Shown here piece after piece: positions 22,462 to 35,039 of a stretch of 64,000 nt of DNA. Below the pieces are notes generated by a model. The model was not told the origin of the DNA and ran no database searches. It worked only from the letters and a program-made list of their open reading frames with translations. The position numbers were made by a program, and so were the translations under genes. Source of the stretch: Talpa occidentalis (taxonomy: Eukaryota; Chordata; Mammalia; Eulipotyphla; Talpidae). The DNA is taken from assembly GCF_014898055.3 (NCBI RefSeq), contig NW_023603184.1, positions 110,660,615 through 110,724,614 of the forward strand, given 5' to 3'. Each line of letters starts with the position of its first letter. The first letter of the stretch is position 1.

Positions 22462-23900
22462 AACAGAAGTTTTACTTTTCTGTCTTCTCTGCCAGGTTGA
22501 ATTATTTCAGCAAAATAGTTTATATTTATCTTTATAACACTAGCTGTTAGGACAGCTAAGTAATACTTGTTTGGATTAGAAGAATATGTAGTTTGATGGA
22601 TAAATGAAATAATCACTATGATCTTGAACAACTTAATCTATTTAAACCACATATTTTCCTCTACAAAGATATTATTTTGCTATTATTCATCTTAAACATG
22701 AGACCTAATATTCAGCAAATTTTTATGACTAGTATTTTTATAGAGGCAAATCTCTTTTATAGAGGTAGGGTTGAGAATAATAGGTCCATACATTTTTCTT
22801 CAATTCCTATAGAAGTTTTCTTTTCAATTCCCAACAATATTACAGTTACAATAACTGTGGAATTACTCATCAAATCTAAATATTGAACAACATAAATAAC
22901 CTTAGCATTACTGACTTTCAGATTCTTTTATTTTGTCACACAAGCATATACAAAATAGTAAAAGTTGAAATCATAACTATTCAGGGTGAATCTAAAATGA
23001 GGTTCTCTAGTCTTTTACCCTTGTTTTTCTCTCCTAACATTCCTCTCTGTGCCTGCGATGTATGACATATAATTTAAGAACACTCAATTCTGCTATATAG
23101 AAAGAAAAAAAAATGGATGGGTAAAACTCACCAGAAATATTAAGTATAGATAGCAAGCAAGCAATCAGTTTATGAGATGTAAATAAAGTACATAAGATGT
23201 GTTAAATGCAGAGAGAAAGTAAACTGGTAACTTTATGTGTTGATTCCAGGTATCTTGGTATCCTGCACAAAGTCACCTTGTTTAATGCAACTTGTAATCA
23301 CATCTTCAGTAAAGAAGGCAGATGTGGGATAGAAAGGAGAGGGAGAGGAAGAGAGAGCGGGAGAGAAGGGCTTATAAACCCTATGGAATACAAGAGTTGA
23401 GTAGGGTGAATCTTTTTATATACTTAATCCCAAACGTGTTCACCTATCCCATCTTTTTCCTCTTGTCTCTTACTGAATGTTTTTATTTGGTTCAATTAAA
23501 CTATGTGATTTAAGTACCTTAGCTTATACCTGTCCTTGGCTTCTGGGAATGTCTGCTAATTCATAAGTTTAGAAGCTGCCTTAATAATATTAATAATATT
23601 AAGTTACCTTAATATTATTTCTCAAATGACAGGGACCGCTGAGATGGTTAACTGTTTGGAAAACACATTTTCAGGGCAAACTTACCAATCAATAAATATC
23701 ATCAGTCTACTTATATAAGTCTTTCATTAATCTTAACTACTATCAATCATAGTTTAATCTAACATAGCTTTTACAGCATTCCCAGACTGTATCAGAACAC
23801 TGTTTTTAAAAAAAGAAACTCTGGATTCTTTTCTAGGAATCTTATCCCTTACAGGAAGTGCTAGTATATAGCTCTGACATTTAATGACAGCTTGGCATCA
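22462..23900. other. AT-rich unique sequence, small purine tract and AT hairpin
   Basis: No gene supported. A purine-rich run lies at about 23318-23370. A perfect 12-bp inverted repeat with 4-base loop lies at 23592-23619. Confidence 0.5.
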
Positions 23901-23917
23901 AAATACATCCAACTTTT

Positions 23918-24189
23918 GGGCCTCCCTGGTGGCACAAGGGGTTTAGCATCACACTATGAAGCAATCCACAGCCTCTGCAGCACAAGTTTGATCTCCACCG
24001 GTCAGGGAGCAACCCACATGGCGAGGCAGACCTCTCCCGTCTTGTCCGCTGCTCCCCTCAGCAGTGTATTTCAGTCAGTCTGCCTGTTCTGTTCCCTACT
24101 CTTGTCTCTGGCAGTTCCTCTCACCCCCGCCCCCACACCTCTGGCCGGTACCCCAGCTCTTGTATGCATAAATAAATAAATCTTTAAAA
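23918..24189 (+). mobile_element. tRNA-derived SINE (head type A) with 17-bp TSD
   Basis: Perfect 17-bp TSDs AAATACATCCAACTTTT at 23901-23917 and 24190-24206. The head is GGGCCTCCCTGGTGGCACAA, with the A box one base longer than type A. The B box is decayed to GTTTGATCTCC. The tail AATAAATAAATCTTTAAAAA is intact. Confidence 0.95.
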
Positions 24190-24206
24190 AAATACATCCA
24201 ACTTTT

Positions 24207-24528
24207 CTCTCAGCTCTCCTGCTGGCCCTCTGAATTATACAAACCTTAACATTCTATTAAGGTAGTATTAAATAAATATTTTAATTTTCATTCTTCCTAA
24301 TGAAGTACAATAAAAAATATTAAGTGAAAAACTTGTAGGTTTTTTTCAAGTATGCTATATGCTTTTACATGATAAATATAAAACAGACTCTGAGAGTGCT
24401 GATGGACATTGTATTAGGTTGAACCATATGACAGTAACATTCTTAAAAGCTAAAACAGTCAAATATGGACACATTTAAATAGTTACAGATTTGTGTATCT
24501 ATATATAAATATATATGTGTATATATGT

Positions 24529-24560
<32 letters not shown>

Positions 24561-26340
24561 GCTGCTTTAACAATTATCTGGTTTAAACACTGTAAAACAC
24601 TTTTAATGAATAGGTTGTCAGTATCTGATTCAGGACGTCTAATGTTACTATTGGTTCTTAGGGTAATTCCCTCTATTATCGGACATGTGACTTACAGAAT
24701 GGTCTTCCTAATTTTGAGTAACAATCTGTATCACTATAACTAAAGTTTATGAGTAGGGTGTTTATACTCTTTATTGTGCAAACCAGAATACTTCTGAGAG
24801 TGAAAAAGGACATTCTTAGTAATTATGAGAACAGCAGATATAAGAAACAATCACCCTAAGAGTATATATGATCCCTCCTTTACAAGTTATCTTTTAGAAT
24901 AAATGATAATTTTTACTATAGCTGATTTTTCCTGTCTTCACAAAATTAAACAGAACTCCACTTTCTTAGATCATTCCTCTGCTGGCATGACATTGAATCC
25001 TATTTTTGTAACTTAGTTGAGAATATTATATATTATTACAAAGCAAAATGAATCAAATTAAACTAGATAGGTTTCTCAGCCACAAAGTGGGCAAATTATA
25101 AAATTCACACAATGCATGTCCATAATTTTTGGTTGTAAACAATTGACTCCTAACGTGCTCTGTCTTTCTCTCTTTTTCACCCTCATTTTATATTCTCTAT
25201 GAAATTGAAATCAAACTATGAGTTGAAAGAGTGCATGGACCTTATTAGAGTTTTGTGCCTAATCGATACTAAATAAATCAGTGGTTCTCACCTCTTCGAT
25301 TTACTATAGTAGTCTTAGGTAAGCCGCCAAATGTTGAGAGATGTTAAAGTGGATGCAATGTGCTAGAATTTGCCTCCTAAGTTCTAAGAGATGGCAATAA
25401 ACAGTTACATTCAGTAGTACACTGTTGAAGGGTGATGACGTGAATTCTGTGAAATTGTGATTACTTTTATAAAAATAGACACTGTGAGAAGTTCCTCTAA
25501 CAAAGCAGTTTTAAAAGTTAATCATTCCTTGGGTTTTTAATGCTATTTTTGACTTTATTTAATCCCTTCAAGGGTGATTTCAAAAGTTATAGTGTTAAAG
25601 AGTTTACCTCAAGCATGAAAAGTTTGACTTCCTCTGTAATAAATGTTTATTTGCTGAGTAGTAATTGACCAACAAAAGTTAAAAAATGGAAAAAGGAGAG
25701 AGAATGAATGGTGTGTTTCCTATGTGCGTTTATGGTGACACATTTATGTTAGTACTGGATCTAAAATCATCTTGATCCATTGAGCATGATTTGCCTGTTT
25801 CCTCTCTTAAAATTTATCATCTAACCATGAAAACCCTAAACCATATGCAAAAATGTGGCTACATCTACATAATCTCATCTTATCTTTCTCCCTCATTAAC
25901 TTAATAATCGGCTGTTCTTAAACATTTTAAATGAATTAAGTCTTAATAGAATTTTTAAAGTATTGTGATTATAGTGAAGAATATGGACAATATAAAATTG
26001 GAATCTCATTTCACATGAAGTTTATCTGTTTCCATGAAGCTTTATTTGGGGACATTATCTTTCCCTTTAATAGAATATCATTTCCTCAGAGTCCATGGGT
26101 TACTATGGTATCCTGCTTATATTTGCCGCTGCTAATGTTCCATTAATGTTCAATTGTGAAATTGTTTTGACTAGTAGACTTGGCAGTAGTGCCTAATGTG
26201 GGACAAAAAGAGCAGCTCCTTGAGCAATCACAGTACTACAGAAATAAACTGAGTAAGGCATCATTGCCACTAGATCATGTTAATCATTTCAGACTGTATT
26301 ACTGTGATAACCATAAAACTGACAAAACACTAGAAACAGT
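24207..26340. other. AT-rich unique sequence with a TA/TG microsatellite
   Basis: The microsatellite is at about 24498-24560 (listed separately). Otherwise no gene or confident transposon. Confidence 0.5.
24498..24560. repeat. Compound (TA)n/(TG)n microsatellite
   Basis: An alternating pyrimidine-purine run: TA-rich, then about ten TG units, then TA again. It is likely length-polymorphic. Confidence 0.95.
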
Positions 26341-26364
26341 GAAAGCAAATTTCAAGTATTTATT

Positions 26365-26633
26365 TATTTATTTTTAAAGATTTATTTTATTTATACAAGA
26401 ACCGGGTACAGACCAGATGTGCAGGAGGGTGAGAAGATTCACCAGAGACAGAACGGGGAACAGAACAGGCAGACTGACTGAAATACACTGCTGAGGGGAG
26501 CAGCGGGTGAGACAGGAGAGGTCTGTTTTGCCATGTGGGTATCACTGTGGTTGGTGGGGATCGAACTCGCACTGCAAAGGCTGCAGACAGCTTCACAGCG
26601 CTGTGCTCAACTGCCCGCACCAGCAGGGAGGCC
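26365..26633 (-). mobile_element. tRNA-derived SINE (head type D), antisense, with 13-bp TSD
   Basis: TSDs TCAAGTATTTATT at 26352-26364 and 26634-26646 are perfect. In element sense the head reads GGCCTCCCTGCTGGTGCGGG and GCACAGCGCTGTGAAGC; the B box is intact (AGTTCGATCCCC). The left side is the reversed tail with ATTT units. Confidence 0.95.
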
Positions 26634-26646
26634 TCAAGTATTTATT

Positions 26647-27165
26647 GACCATCCTTATTCAAAGTATCATTGGTTACTGTGATAAAAAGTAACTTGCTTT
26701 TTTGGTCAAAAATATTTAGCATCTTAAACAAAATTTGAAAGTTAGAAAAAACAGACAATCTTGTTCTATTGATTATTCTGATCAGCAAATCACATCGACA
26801 AAAATCCAAAAATGTGTATACCAGCTAAGTAGAACTATTAAGGCTCCTTAAGGTAAAAACTATCTACTTATTGATTTATTATTAATCCTTCTGACTATTT
26901 TGCCTGTTATGACTAGAAAAAAATGTAAATAATTAGCTTTTTTGTTCAAAAAGACATGATAGACAACATGATACAACTGACAAAATGCTCACCATGGTTT
27001 CTGTAATCCTGTTAATTCCCTGTATTTCTAATTGAAATCTGTTAACATTTTAGAACCTGTATTAAACATTGGGAACAACATTCTAATAAAATCTTTTTGC
27101 AGTAGTAAAATTTTGTTTATATTTTGATTGAGGCAATCAAATGTGTATGTTACCACACCATACCA
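26647..27165. other. AT-rich unique sequence
   Basis: Nothing recognisable. Confidence 0.5.
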
Positions 27166-27340
27166 ATCAGTAAAAAAAAAAAAAAAGATAGTTTTACCAT
27201 TTGCAACAACAGGGATAGAGCTGGAAGGGATTATGCTAACTGAAATAAGTCAAAAGGAAAAAGACAAATACCAGATGGTGTCACTTTTCTGTAGATACAG
27301 GAATATAAAACAAAGGGCCAGATAAAACCAAACATTACCA
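27166..27340 (+). repeat. L1 ORF2 fragment, sense
   Basis: An A run (about 27173-27186) is followed by TTTTACCATTTGCAACAACA, GGGATAGAGCTGGAAGGGAT, TGAAATAAGTCAAAAGGAAA and TACCAGATGGTGTCACTTTT: the standard L1 ORF2 end. A 65-residue frame reads GIELEGIMLTEISQKEKDKY, as in ORF2p. It is only a short remnant; the 3' UTR is not recognisable after about 27340. Confidence 0.85.
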
Positions 27341-27643
27341 AATTAAAATAAATTTAAATCCTAGTGATAAGAAACTGTTTTCCCAGTGAAACCTGTGAAG
27401 TGGAACAAAATAACTTTCCTGTATCCTGGGTATTTAGTTTCTTGATAAGAGTCCTAAAAAAATTGATTTAGCAAAGTTAGTTTCTAGAGTGAAACTAAAT
27501 GTGGTAGAAGTTAGGGTGTTAGAGGTAGAGGTTAGGTTATGGGGTGGGGTGGGTTTTTAAAATCCACTTATTCTTTAATACCTTAAAAATTAACTTAAAA
27601 ATGCAATTATACTTTGCCATGTGTAAATGCCATAATACATATT

Positions 27644-27650
27644 TTTTTTT

Positions 27651-27689
<39 letters not shown>

Positions 27690-27905
27690 TACAAGCACTG
27701 AGTACAGTCAGAATCGCGGGAGGGTGAGAGAATTCACCAGAGTCAGAGCGGGGAGCAGAGCAGGCAGAAGGACTGAAGCACACTGCTGAGGGGAGCAGCG
27801 GGGCAGGAGAGGTCTGCACGCCATGTGGGACCCTCCACCGGCGCTGCAGAGGCCGCGGGCAGCTTCTCAACCCAGCGCTCAACCGCTGCGCCACCGGGGA
27901 AGCCC
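27644..27905 (-). mobile_element. tRNA-derived SINE (head type B), antisense, B box deleted, long ATTT tail
   Basis: Perfect 13-bp TSDs CATAATACATATT at 27631-27643 and 27906-27918. The reversed tail shows about ten ATTT units (27653-27691). Relative to the copy at 36228, about 40 bases are missing after the CTCTGCAGCGCCGG region, which removes the whole B box and linker; CTCCACCGGCGCTGCAGAGG marks the junction. The A box is intact. Confidence 0.95.
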
Positions 27906-27949
27906 CATAATACATATTAAGGAAAGTAAACTTAGAAATATCTGTCTCA

Positions 27950-28610
27950 CCATTTTTTATTTTTTACTTTTTTTATGGAAAATTTTAAAAACATATAAAT
28001 ACAAAGCAATCAGTATAACAAACTCCTATGTACCCACCACTCAGCTAAAATAATTTAATAACATAATTTGCTAAACTTTCTCATCTATGTCCACCTTATT
28101 TATATTTATAAAACTATTTTAAAGCAAATCTCACACCTAATACCACTTACTCTGTTCATTCATCAGTATGTATCATTAACAGGCAGGTAACAAATCATTA
28201 ATATTTTGTTCAAATTTTATGATCTTCTCATAGATATTTTTTTCATTTGTTGTTTAAATCAGCAATACCCCTGCCCCTCAACCTCTAAAAACACCCAGAC
28301 ATAGTTAATATGTCAAGTCACTTATAATCTGCAATAGTTTCCTCTCCCCACTCCTCTTTATCTATGTCATTTCTTTGTTTAAAAAAAAAAAATCATGTCA
28401 TTTATCATAAAACTTCCCACATTTCAGATTTGGCTGATTTTCTCCTTCTTATCTACATTATCACCTCTTTTTCACAGAAGACTTTACTAGAGCTGAGAAA
28501 CGTTAAACGGTTCATGCATCAGTGCATAGTTAAACAACGGAAAGGTAAGACTACTCAGATTCTCTGCCCTTAGACCTAGAGCACCTATACAACTGGTAAA
28601 CTCAACTTTT
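27950..28610 (-). repeat. Old L1M-type 3' region, antisense
   Basis: CTCCTATGTACCCACCACTC, AAACTATTTTAAAGCAAATC, CATCAGTATGTATCATTAAC, CAATAGTTTCCTCTCCCCAC and CCCACATTTCAGATTTGGCT follow the order of an old, common mammalian repeat that I take as L1M-type. The family name is from memory and not certain; the repeat status is firm. Frames are broken. Confidence 0.7.
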
Positions 28611-31529
28611 TACCCATAAAATGCTCATTAAATCAGTTGCTTTTACATTATTATTTCAAGCTATATTATTTTAACACACCATTGTTATAAAATATCATGT
28701 TGCTTTTGATCTAAAACAGTAGCATATTTTGGTTCCTTTCCAGATTTAATGGTCAGGAGAGCTGGTAAGAATTTATTTAAATAATCACTAAATCTTTTTA
28801 AAGTCAAATCAAGCAGGAACTATTTTCTATCAGCTTTGGTTCTTTCCTCGTCTTTCTCTCCCAGATTTGATCCACCTTAGCAAGCCAAATTTAGTAGGCT
28901 GTTTAGTATTTCTCACTAACATTTGCCCTAATCTTTATCCCTAAAAGGTGCCTAGCAAGTGTGCCTAACTCGATGTCTCCATTTTCTTCTTTCAGAACCC
29001 AAAACAATGTACATCATTATGAAGCCAATATTTTTGATACAGCTTTCATACAATAGCTTATCAGTAATTATTTCATTTGTTAAAATCTATTTAAATTTAG
29101 AGGACATAAAATAAAATTCAGCCTTTTTACAACAGAACACTTTCATTGCTAAAAATGAATCTGCAGTAATAATATAAGTAATGTGATACCTTCCCAGTTT
29201 AATAAAACCCTTATTGGAAATGAGGGGGATTTGTCTTGAGGGAGTTGCATGTTTGCCAACATTAGTTAAAATGGATTTCAGGTATCTGAAGGGTGATAAA
29301 AATAAAGAAAGCCATCAAATGAAGAAGTGATCAGTAGTGATAAAGTTGGCAGCGTGGGCAAGGGAGATGAGAAGTGTTAGACTCAGAAACCAAACTTTGG
29401 CCTTCACAGCCTAACCCATAACATTGGAGTAGTTCCACTGTATGGTAAGGACTAAGGCTAAATTGCAGTAGTAAAAAATAAAAATGATGAGTTTAAAGTA
29501 AGTGTGGTGGTAAATAAAAAAGTCATTACTAGAAGTTAATATTCAGGAAGCTTTGGAAAGAAGTTTCTGCCTTTCCTTTCAGATAAAAGGAAAACACTGT
29601 TTGATTAATAAGGTAAATTTTGAGATAGAGATGGGTAAAGTAAATAGATTCCTTGTCTGACAGATTCTAGTTTCTTCAAAGTATGATAATAAACAGCTTG
29701 CTGAGTGCCAGGTTGAGATTTTGAGGAAAGTTATAAAGATTTTCAGAAGCTGATATGATAATGTGAAAGAAACTATTAGGAATCTAGAAGGGATGGCTAT
29801 GATTGTCAATTTTCTTTAAGGATGACTGCAAACCATGTCAGGCAATCTTTCTTGAGCACTTTGGTTCTTTCTTCATCTTCTGTCCCAGATTTGATACACT
29901 CATGCCAGGATCTGGCACAGAGAAAGCTGATGATTGAGCTGAGAACAGACAAGACAGGACCCAAAGACTACAACAAGATTGTTGTTACTGGCGAGGGATT
30001 TAAAACAAATTTCAACCAAAGGTAGGAAAAGAAAGTCAAGAGTGGGTGACAAACAGCAAAGAATTGTGATCAACTCTGTAATGTGAGAGCATCACAGAAG
30101 GAGAGGAAGAAATGGTGATCAGTAAGGGAACTTTCAAAACCCAAGGCCTCAAAGATAGGTACATAGAAGTGTGCAGTTAAAATAAAATATTCATTGGAAT
30201 AGAGAAGATCAAGAGTCTATTAAAAAGACTGCCAGTGAAGTTAAGATTTTGCAGGAGCCTTTAGCCACTTTTCAACAAAGACCAAGTAAAGAAGAGGGAA
30301 AAAATGCAAAAATGTTCTATTAAGACTTACCAAGAGGTGGAAAAGAGAAGAGAATGATTCAAATGGGATGAATTAACATGTCTGAGAAATACAAGAGAGA
30401 GAACTTCCAGAGGTACAAGCTAGGCAAAAAGTCAGACTATCCAAAGTAGCAGCTGCAGGGAATCACAATTCAATGTCACTTGATTCTAAATTCATTGAAA
30501 AGCACTAGAGCAACAGTTCCAAAAAAAGACTATGGAAAAAGTAGTTATAAAATATGCATTATAAAAATTTCTTAAATATAGATCTCTTCCATATTAAATT
30601 ATTATTTTAATACCTACATGCATCAGTGCCTATTTAAGATCAAGATCCTGTCAAATTTGTTTTGTTAAGAGAAGAAAACCAGAAGAAATTTCAACAAGCA
30701 GTATTTTATTTGAAATGTTATTTTTAAATATGGCCATCAGGTCTCCTATGAAGAAAACTTGTTCTGATAAAAAGTTTATTATTACCAGGACTAAGGGAGC
30801 TGAGAAAAGTGAAAGGATTGCACAGGGACAGGATATCAACACCTGCAAATAAAAGCACTTGCAGCTCCCCAGTGTCTCAGTAGACATTATAAAACCTGTA
30901 AAATAGTGAGGATGTGAAAATAGTGATGACAACAAATTAAATAGGTAATACTGTCATATGCCAGGATCATAGCAGCTTCTTAAGTGCAAAGGAGGCACAA
31001 CTGTCTGAATGAGTGAGCAGCCCAGGGCCAGGCAGGAAGGGGACAGAAGAAACACCCTTCACTCAAGGCTCTGGTTTTGGAGAGTGAGAGGGATCACTGT
31101 TTCGGAGAGTCCAATGCCACAGTCGCAGAGCCAAATTCAGAAGCTGTTCATACTGGAGAGCCGATCTGAGTGCAGACAGACCACAGGGAAATTCAGGAAC
31201 CTGTTCAATGCTCAGGACTAAGGCAGACCAATGGTTATCAGCTGGGGAGCACCCCCAAAGAGAGAAAATGTTCAAACACCAAACTTAGGCATAGGACAAG
31301 ATTCCATTCCTGGACAAAGAGAAACTGGATTAAGCACCCAGAAGCAGGGATGTCATAAGGATAGGGATTGAGAGTAGAATAATATACAGGAGTCCATTTG
31401 TTTAGTCCCCTTTCATTAGTAATAAAAGTTCAGTTTCTTTAGACTAGAACATCATGTAGTGACAAGGAAGATTCTTTGAGACCTGGAAGTTTAATAACCT
31501 CATTGAATGCCACATAAGTGATAAAATCA
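28611..31529. other. AT-rich sequence with a dispersed pair of similar segments and a GC-richer block
   Basis: Segments at 28837-28880 and 29859-29903 share CTTTGGTTCTTTC...CCCAGATTTGAT...AC. The block at about 31000-31360 is GC-richer and unassigned. No exon, promoter or RNA gene is supported. Confidence 0.45.
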
Positions 31530-32745
31530 TAAAGCTTATAAAACAAAACAGAAAAATATCTTTGTAACCTCAGTGTAGGCAAAAATTTCTTTGGACACAG
31601 ACTTTTATGATAATTGAAAAATTAATCAAGCTAACTTTATCAAAACTACACTCTGTTCTTCAGATGAGAGCATTTTAAAAATACCATTAAAGAAATGAAA
31701 AGGCAAGTCACAGTCTAGATAAAATTATTCACCAAACATATATCTGACAAAGACCTACCTACAAAATATAGAGAGACTCCTACAAATCAATAACTAATGG
31801 AAAACAGCCAAATAAAAGTGGACAAAATTAAACACTTCATAAAAGGAGATATATAAATGATCAATATGCACATATAAAAGATGTTCAATGCCATTATAAC
31901 CGTCAGGAAATACAAATTAAATCTAATGAGTTACCACTTTGAAGTCACTACAATAGGATAAAACTTTCTTGTCAAGTGTTGACAACAAGCAAGAGAACTC
32001 TCCTACATTTCTGGTGAGAATGAAAGATTTTATCACCGCTTTGGAATTCAGTTTGTCAATTCCTCATGAAGTTAAATATACAAACTCTTTATGATCCAGC
32101 AGTTCCACTATTGACATTTACCCAAAAGAAATGAAAACGTGTCCACAAAAGACTTGTACAGGAATGTTTATAATAGCTTTATTAATAGTCGTCCTCAAGT
32201 GAAAATAACCGACATGTCTATGGTGGGAAAACTGATGAATAAATTGTAGTATTTTTACACAATGAGCTACTGTTCAAATTTTTAAAAAATCAAGTACTAA
32301 CATACAAACAGTATGGATGAATCTCAAAAATGTTACGTTGAACTAAAATACAGATAGAAAAGAGTGCATAGTAGGGTGGCAATACCTGAGGGGCATCCTA
32401 TACTTCCAAAATACCAATACTAATATAAGCCAATGATACTGCAATTAAAAAAGGAAAAAAATTAAAGAATGCATAATGAAAGAGGTCATTTATATGTAGT
32501 TCTAGGACAGGCAGAACTAAAGCACAATCACAGTGTAATAGAAGAAAGTTTGCCTTGGGTAATAGGATGTGTCAATACTGCCTGGGCCACAAGGATACTT
32601 TTAAAAGAGATGAAAACATTCAATATTTTAATGGGAGTAATGGTTACATGTTCTGTCAGAAACTGTCAATTTTCATTTAACCAATTAATACTTATTATAT
32701 ATTTTACTCCACATAAATTGTACCTTAATAAAAAAAAGAACTGAA
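31530..32745 (+). repeat. Old L1 ORF2 and 3' end, sense, about 1.2 kb
   Basis: In order: AACCTCAGTGTAGGCAAAAA, GAAATGAAAAGGCAAGTCAC, CCAAACATATATCTGACAAA, TACAAATCAATAACTAATGG, ATTAAATCTAATGAGTTACC (the 'aaaccacaatgagatacc' block), CCAGCAGTTCCACTATTGAC and AAGTGAAAATAACCGACATG, ending with AATTGTACCTTAATAAAAAA. Many indels and stops. Even at this age it is a continuous run from mid ORF2 to the L1 3' end. Confidence 0.85.
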
Positions 32746-33277
32746 ATTAGATCAAATGATTTCTAGAAGTTCCTTCCTATGACAATATTTTTGTGAAGAC
32801 TGTAATAATGTTTCAATGAAAATAATGATGGAAGGTACTCTACATATTAAACAGAGCTACTTACATGTAACTATTTTAAAAGTATAACATTACTGAATTT
32901 TAATTTGCAGCTAAAGAACTGTCCAAATGAAATGCTACCATATGTGACACAGATGCCATGCACTGCATTATATTAAATGATCTCAATCATCAAGGCTTCA
33001 CACTTCATCTCCAATCAGAACTACATTCATTAACATGAAAATCTTGCTTTTTTTGCAATTACAATTATTTACTATGAAATTTTTTATTATCCAGTAATTT
33101 CAGATTTTTAAAGGTCATTACTATTTTACAGAGCTTTTTCTAGCAAAACTGGATAGTCTTTACTCTGAATATAGTATTTGATTAGACTTCCAATATGCCC
33201 CATAAAAGCAACATGCAAAAGTTGAATCTTATTTTTGGCAAAATTTCTAAATAGTTTTCTATGATTATTAAGCCATT
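32746..33277. other. AT-rich unique sequence
   Basis: Nothing recognisable. Confidence 0.55.
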
Positions 33278-33292
33278 AATAATTAAAACAGA

Positions 33293-33561
33293 GGGCCTCC
33301 CCTGGTGGCGCAGCGGTTGAGCATTGGGCTGCGAAGCTGCCTGCAGCCTCTGCAGCGCCGGTTCAATCCCCAGTCACCGGCGAGGGTCCCACATGGCTTG
33401 ACAGACATCTCCTGTCTGGCCCACTGCTCCCCTCAGCATTGTATTGTGTCAGTCTGCCTGTTCTGTTCCCCGCTCTGGCTCTGGTGAATTCTCTCACCCT
33501 CCCGTGCTTCTGACTGGACCCAGTGCTTGTATAAATAAATAAATAAATAAATCTTTAAAAA
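33293..33561 (+). mobile_element. tRNA-derived SINE (head type B) with 15-bp TSD
   Basis: TSDs AATAATTAAAACAGA at 33278-33292 and 33562-33576 are perfect. It starts GGGCCTCCCCTGGTGGCGCA; A box TGGCGCAGCGG. The B box has one change (GGTTCAATCCCC). The linker after the B box is the short form. Confidence 0.96.
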
Positions 33562-33576
33562 AATAATTAAAACAGA

Positions 33577-34599
33577 AAAATCAATCTGTCTAAATCCCAT
33601 TGATAACTACATTCATAATTTAAATAAAATCTGTTCTTTTGTAATAGTGTGAAGATCACTTTTTGAAACCTACTTAATCTTGAAGATAAATCTCACATGC
33701 TACATGAACGCCAATTTGTCTTAATTGTCTTTCACTTAGTGATCTAAGTCAAACATGGTGATCACAACCCTCTCAAAAGAAAAACTCCATCCAACCACTA
33801 CTGAAATATGTTTCATACCAAATGATTTAAGAAGATAGAATAAGGGCATAATTACAATTTTCTAAAATGGGTTTAATAAAGCAATTACAAATATCCTGAA
33901 ATATTAAAAGTCATATATTACATGCAATTCCTTCTTGTTCCATTCCATCCTGGCACAAATTACAAATGTGTCTTTCCCAAGTGAAACTGTGTGAATACGA
34001 AGCTACTGAGAGAGCTCATGAGAGCTCATGGCCCTTGCTGACATGCCTGCTAAGATCCTTTCCTTCAAACTCAGAAACAATCCCAGCTGTTCAAATGTCT
34101 GACAGAAATAAGGGCTTGGAAGGATTCCATCTGGCTGAACTTTAACGGCAAAAACAGGAACAAAGCAATGCTCACAGGCAAGGATTTTGCAAGACTAAAT
34201 AAATCTGCAAATGGAGGAAATAAAACGCATCATTCTGTAAAGATTAAGTGGAAAGAAATGTACAGTAACATAATATAAGAGTTTAAGCATAAAGTATCAA
34301 AAGGCTGGTCTTACTTCAATACAAAGATGGGTATCTATCATATGTGAAATATCTTTTTCCCCCAAAAGCAGGTATTTTTCAGGATCATCTTAGTTGGTCT
34401 GAAGGGGTATGTGTGTAATGTGTCAGGATGAAGATCATTTCTATTTTATCCTTTCATGATGATCCAGGAAATTGAACATGTATTTTGAAGCAACTTATAG
34501 GAAAAGCTTCTGAATCATCATCATTAAGACACACTAAATATTACAGACAAAATCCACCAAAATCGTATCCATTTTCCCTCAATCTAGTCTTTTTCTTCT
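33577..34599. other. AT-rich unique sequence
   Basis: No gene. A perfect tandem 10-mer AGAGCTCATG occurs at 34011-34030. No transposon recognised. Confidence 0.5.
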
Positions 34600-34735
34600 T
34601 TCACCCCTTCCTTTATCTTCTCTGAGTACCTTTGCTATATTATACCTCTCTGCCTTTATTTATATTCTCTCTGACTCCTTCTCAACATGAATCCATCTTC
34701 AAAGACTTAGCTCCTCTTCAAATTTCTGAGGGTTT

Positions 34736-35012
34736 GGACCTCCCTGGCGGCACAGGGTTAAAATCTCAGCACTATCAAGTTACACCAACCACTGTGGCAT
34801 GAGTTCAATCCCCGGCCAGGGAGCTAGCCCACATGTGGCGCAGCAGACCTCTCCTGTGTCACCCTCTGCTCACTTCAGCAGTGTATTTCAGTAGATCTGC
34901 CTGTTCTGCTCCCCGCTCTGTCTCTAGTGAACCCTCTCATCCTTCTGTACCTCTGGCATACATCCCAGTTCTTCTATGCATAAAATAAATAAATAAATCT
35001 TTTTTTAAAAAA
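34736..35012 (+). mobile_element. tRNA-derived SINE (head type C)
   Basis: The head is GGACCTCCCTGGCGGCACAG with TTAAAATCTCAGCACTATCA, matching type C (also at 18052 and 54200). The B box is GTTCAATCCCC. The body and AAATAAATAAATCTTT end are intact. I could not find a convincing TSD, which with the substitutions suggests an older insertion. Confidence 0.92.
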
Positions 35013-35039
35013 GCCAGATTCAGTGAGTAATTACACTGA

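Noticed and set aside
29822..30025. A 67-residue frame considered as an exon or processed pseudogene
   Set aside because: I could not recognise a protein family, and flanking splice sites or a retrocopy tail are absent.
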